Shown here: positions 6,917 to 8,882 of the stretch, piece after piece
Layout of the letters: each line of letters starts with the position of its first letter
Numbering within the stretch: position 1 is the first letter of the stretch
NCBI GenBank assembly: GCA_900551645.1
Contig: URWP01000104.1
Location: 1 to 8,882 of the forward strand
DNA: 8,882 bases
Reading direction: 5' to 3'
DNA from: an uncultured Bacteroides sp.
GTDB taxonomy: Bacteria > Bacteroidota > Bacteroidia > Bacteroidales > Bacteroidaceae
Notes under the pieces: generated by a model
Database searches by the model: none
Told to the model about the DNA's origin: nothing
What the model saw: only the letters and a program-made list of their open reading frames with translations
Position numbers and translations under genes: made by a program

Positions 6917-8882
6917 TCAATTATTTATTCTCCCCGATTTCCCGATCATATCGCGGATACGATCGTTGAGGGCAGTACATTGCATCAAATCTTCGATCGT
7001 GATGTGCATCCGGTATCGCCAATAGTGACGTGGATTGGCGCGAACGTTGATCCGTTCGGCATCTGCATCAGGATAACGTACTTCTTCGTTGATTGAAAGC
7101 CAATCTTGTAGAGAGAGGATGCAGAGCATCGAGTTGCCCAGTAGATGTTTCAAGACAATGGAATCGCATAACCAGCCCGGTGCTTCGGTTGGATAATCAC
7201 CCCAACCACTTAGTACGTCATAGAAATAACGGCGCGTCAGGTTTGCATCTTCGTGCCACCATCCTCGGAGGGTTGACATATCATGAGTCGAGATGGTACA
7301 TACCGAACGGTACGGATAATGTGCCGGATCGCCAAATGTTTCGGCTGGATTCTTCGGCATCCGCTGGATTTCAAGACTGAGAATACGGAGTTCGTCCATC
7401 ACACCTTTCACACAATCCGGGATCATACCCAAATCTTCACCACATACAAGCATCCGGGTCGAATCAGTCAGTTCCGGCAGCTTCTTCATGGCTTCGTGAT
7501 ACCAGAAGTCGTTGTGGCGATGGTAGAAATAATGCGTGTAAAGCTGGTCGAAGGCTGCTTTTTCTGAAGGAGTCAGGCTTTCATATACCGGTTCATTCTG
7601 AACGGCAATACGCGGATGATAGAGGTTCGGATCTTTTCGGTCAACTACGAACAACACGTTATTGATCAATTCGAACAGGCCATTACGCAACAAATTGCTC
7701 TGTGGGTCGTTCTTCCCCAGGAAATGTTGTTCCACCTGACGTTGTGTATTGTATTCCGGTCGCAAAGCATACTCATGCGAGGTGATTTGGAACAAATATT
7801 CCTGTTTAACCTGTTCTTTCAGTTCGCCGAACTTCGCCTCCAGGATGCTTTCGGTAATATAGGGTTTGGTGAACGCTTCTTTGCGGAAGAACAGACCAAA
7901 ACGGTTGATTTCTTCGGCCGACATAGGTAGGGCAGGGACAAACTGGCCCAGCAAACCTTGCACGGAATGTGAAGGAATTTCCCAAATACGGAAGAAGCCT
8001 AAGATATGATCAATACGATAGGCATCGAAGTATTCTGCCATCTTATGGAAACGTTTTTTCCACCATTTATAACCATCCTGTTGCATGGTATCCCAATTGT
8101 AGGTAGGGAAACCCCAGTTTTGACCAGTCTCCGAGAAAGGATCGGGTGGAGCCCCCGCTTGTCCATTGAGATTGAAGTAATGCGGCTCGGTCCATGCTTC
8201 TACGCTGTTCGGACTGATACCAATAGGGATATCACCTTTCAAAAGAACCCCTTTGCTACGGGCATATTCACTGGCAGCACGTAGTTGGATATGCAATACG
8301 TATTGTAAGAAGTAATTGAAGCGAGCTACGGGACGGCATGCTGTATCTTCCTCTGCCATTCGTGAAATGACTTCTTCGTGGTAAACCTGATGTTCCGGCC
8401 AGTTACGAAATACCGGTGTTCCATATTTGTCTCTCAAATAACAGAAAACAGAGTAAGGAACCAGCCAGTGTTTGTTCTCTTTAAAGAACTGGCGGAAACC
8501 AGTCGATTCCAGTAATGTTTCTCCCATCTGTTGAAATAGGAGATGCAGATACTTCAGTTTGTATTGATTTACAGCTTCGTAATCTACTTGTGGCAGAGCA
8601 TTCAATTTCAACCGTTGTTGTTCAAAACTTTCCCGTTGTCCGGCATCTTCTAATGCTTCCAATTGATTCAGATCGATATACATCGGATGGAAGGCATAGA
8701 TCGAAATACTGTTATATGGATATGAATCAGTCCAAGTATGGGTGATAGTGGTATCATTAATCGGAAGAATCTGTACTACTTTCTGTCCGGTCAGGACTGC
8801 CCAGTCAATCATCTTCTTTAAGTCTCCAAAATCACCGACACCGAAACTCTGTTCCGAGCGGAGCGAGAAGACAGGTACAGCC
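6917..8882 (-). CDS. malQ: 4-alpha-glucanotransferase (GH77 amylomaltase), 5'-truncated by window edge
   Basis: MalQ transfers alpha-1,4-glucan segments between maltodextrins in the cytoplasm, releasing glucose, in starch, maltose and glycogen use. About 654 C-terminal residues are visible. The frame is open through the right edge with the family sequence AVPVFSLRSEQSFGVGDFGDLKK, so the internal Met at 8812 is not the true start. The catalytic triad is present: the nucleophile Asp in AYRIDHILGF (codon 8009-8011), the acid/base Glu in CGEDLG (codon 7436-7438) and the third Asp in STHDMSTLRGWW (codon 7280-7282). The motif QILPINDTT and the long insert between the nucleophile and acid/base regions fit the DPE2-like class common in Bacteroidales. 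That class usually carries N-terminal CBM20 starch-binding domains, which would lie outside the window; this is inference. The stop is TGA at 6917-6919. The gene converges on the DUF6261-like gene and looks independent of the SusCD pair. Confidence 0.95.
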   Translation of the reverse strand, partial: AVPVFSLRSEQSFGVGDFGDLKKMIDWAVLTGQKVVQILPINDTTITHTWTDSYPYNSISIYAFHPMYIDLNQLEALEDAGQRESFEQQRLKLNALPQVDYEAVNQYKLKYLHLLFQQMGETLLESTGFRQFFKENKHWLVPYSVFCYLRDKYGTPVFRNWPEHQVYHEEVISRMAEEDTACRPVARFNYFLQYVLHIQLRAASEYARSKGVLLKGDIPIGISPNSVEAWTEPHYFNLNGQAGAPPDPFSETGQNWGFPTYNWDTMQQDGYKWWKKRFHKMAEYFDAYRIDHILGFFRIWEIPSHSVQGLLGQFVPALPMSAEEINRFGLFFRKEAFTKPYITESILEAKFGELKEQVKQEYLFQITSHEYALRPEYNTQRQVEQHFLGKNDPQSNLLRNGLFELINNVLFVVDRKDPNLYHPRIAVQNEPVYESLTPSEKAAFDQLYTHYFYHRHNDFWYHEAMKKLPELTDSTRMLVCGEDLGMIPDCVKGVMDELRILSLEIQRMPKNPAETFGDPAHYPYRSVCTISTHDMSTLRGWWHEDANLTRRYFYDVLSGWGDYPTEAPGWLCDSIVLKHLLGNSMLCILSLQDWLSINEEVRYPDADAERINVRANPRHYWRYRMHITIEDLMQCTALNDRIRDMIGKSGRINN

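Noticed and set aside
7616..7930. Open frames on the + strand across 6872-8745
   Set aside because: They are antisense to malQ, whose frame carries all GH77 catalytic motifs. They resemble no protein I recognise and reflect the codon bias of the real gene.

Overview
The window is from a gut-type Bacteroidales bacterium, most likely Bacteroides or Parabacteroides. The signs are a SusC/SusD outer-membrane nutrient-uptake pair, a Bacteroidetes lipoprotein signal with acidic residues after the cysteine, very AT-rich intergenic DNA, sequences resembling the Bacteroides promoter consensus (TTTG / TAnnTTTG), a DUF6261-like protein and a GH77 4-alpha-glucanotransferase of the PINDTT type. I cannot fix the species from sequence alone.

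Layout: positions 1-451 hold no gene but contain a perfect 18-bp inverted repeat (22-39 and 380-397) enclosing a 340-bp AT-rich segment, just upstream of the susC-like gene. This is the architecture of an invertible, phase-variable promoter. A TAnnTTTG box (397-404) starts on the last base of the right arm, so inversion would change the DNA at its -33 position. Next come a complete SusC-like TonB-dependent transporter (452-3895) and, 34 bp later, a SusD-like lipoprotein gene (3930-5638). The SusD-like gene is broken into two frames near 4791; one missing base explains it. A strong hairpin (5661-5687) closes the pair.

Positions 5639-6053 are intergenic but not empty. Six tandem 42-bp units (5722-5973) read on the + strand as a 14-residue Asp/Pro/Ser-rich repeat with no start codon, followed by an 8-bp-stem hairpin. 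A DUF6261-like cytoplasmic protein (6054-6812) follows. It converges on a malQ-like gene on the - strand (6917 to beyond the right edge), and the two share a long bidirectional terminator hairpin (6859-6907).

In functional terms, the SusCD pair would import an unidentified glycan or other nutrient across the outer membrane, with expression probably switched on and off by DNA inversion. No glycoside hydrolase, regulator or recombinase lies next to it in this window, so neither substrate nor switching enzyme can be named. MalQ is a separate transcription unit for cytoplasmic alpha-glucan metabolism. The best candidates for a closer look are the invertible promoter, the SusD frameshift and the 42-bp repeat array.
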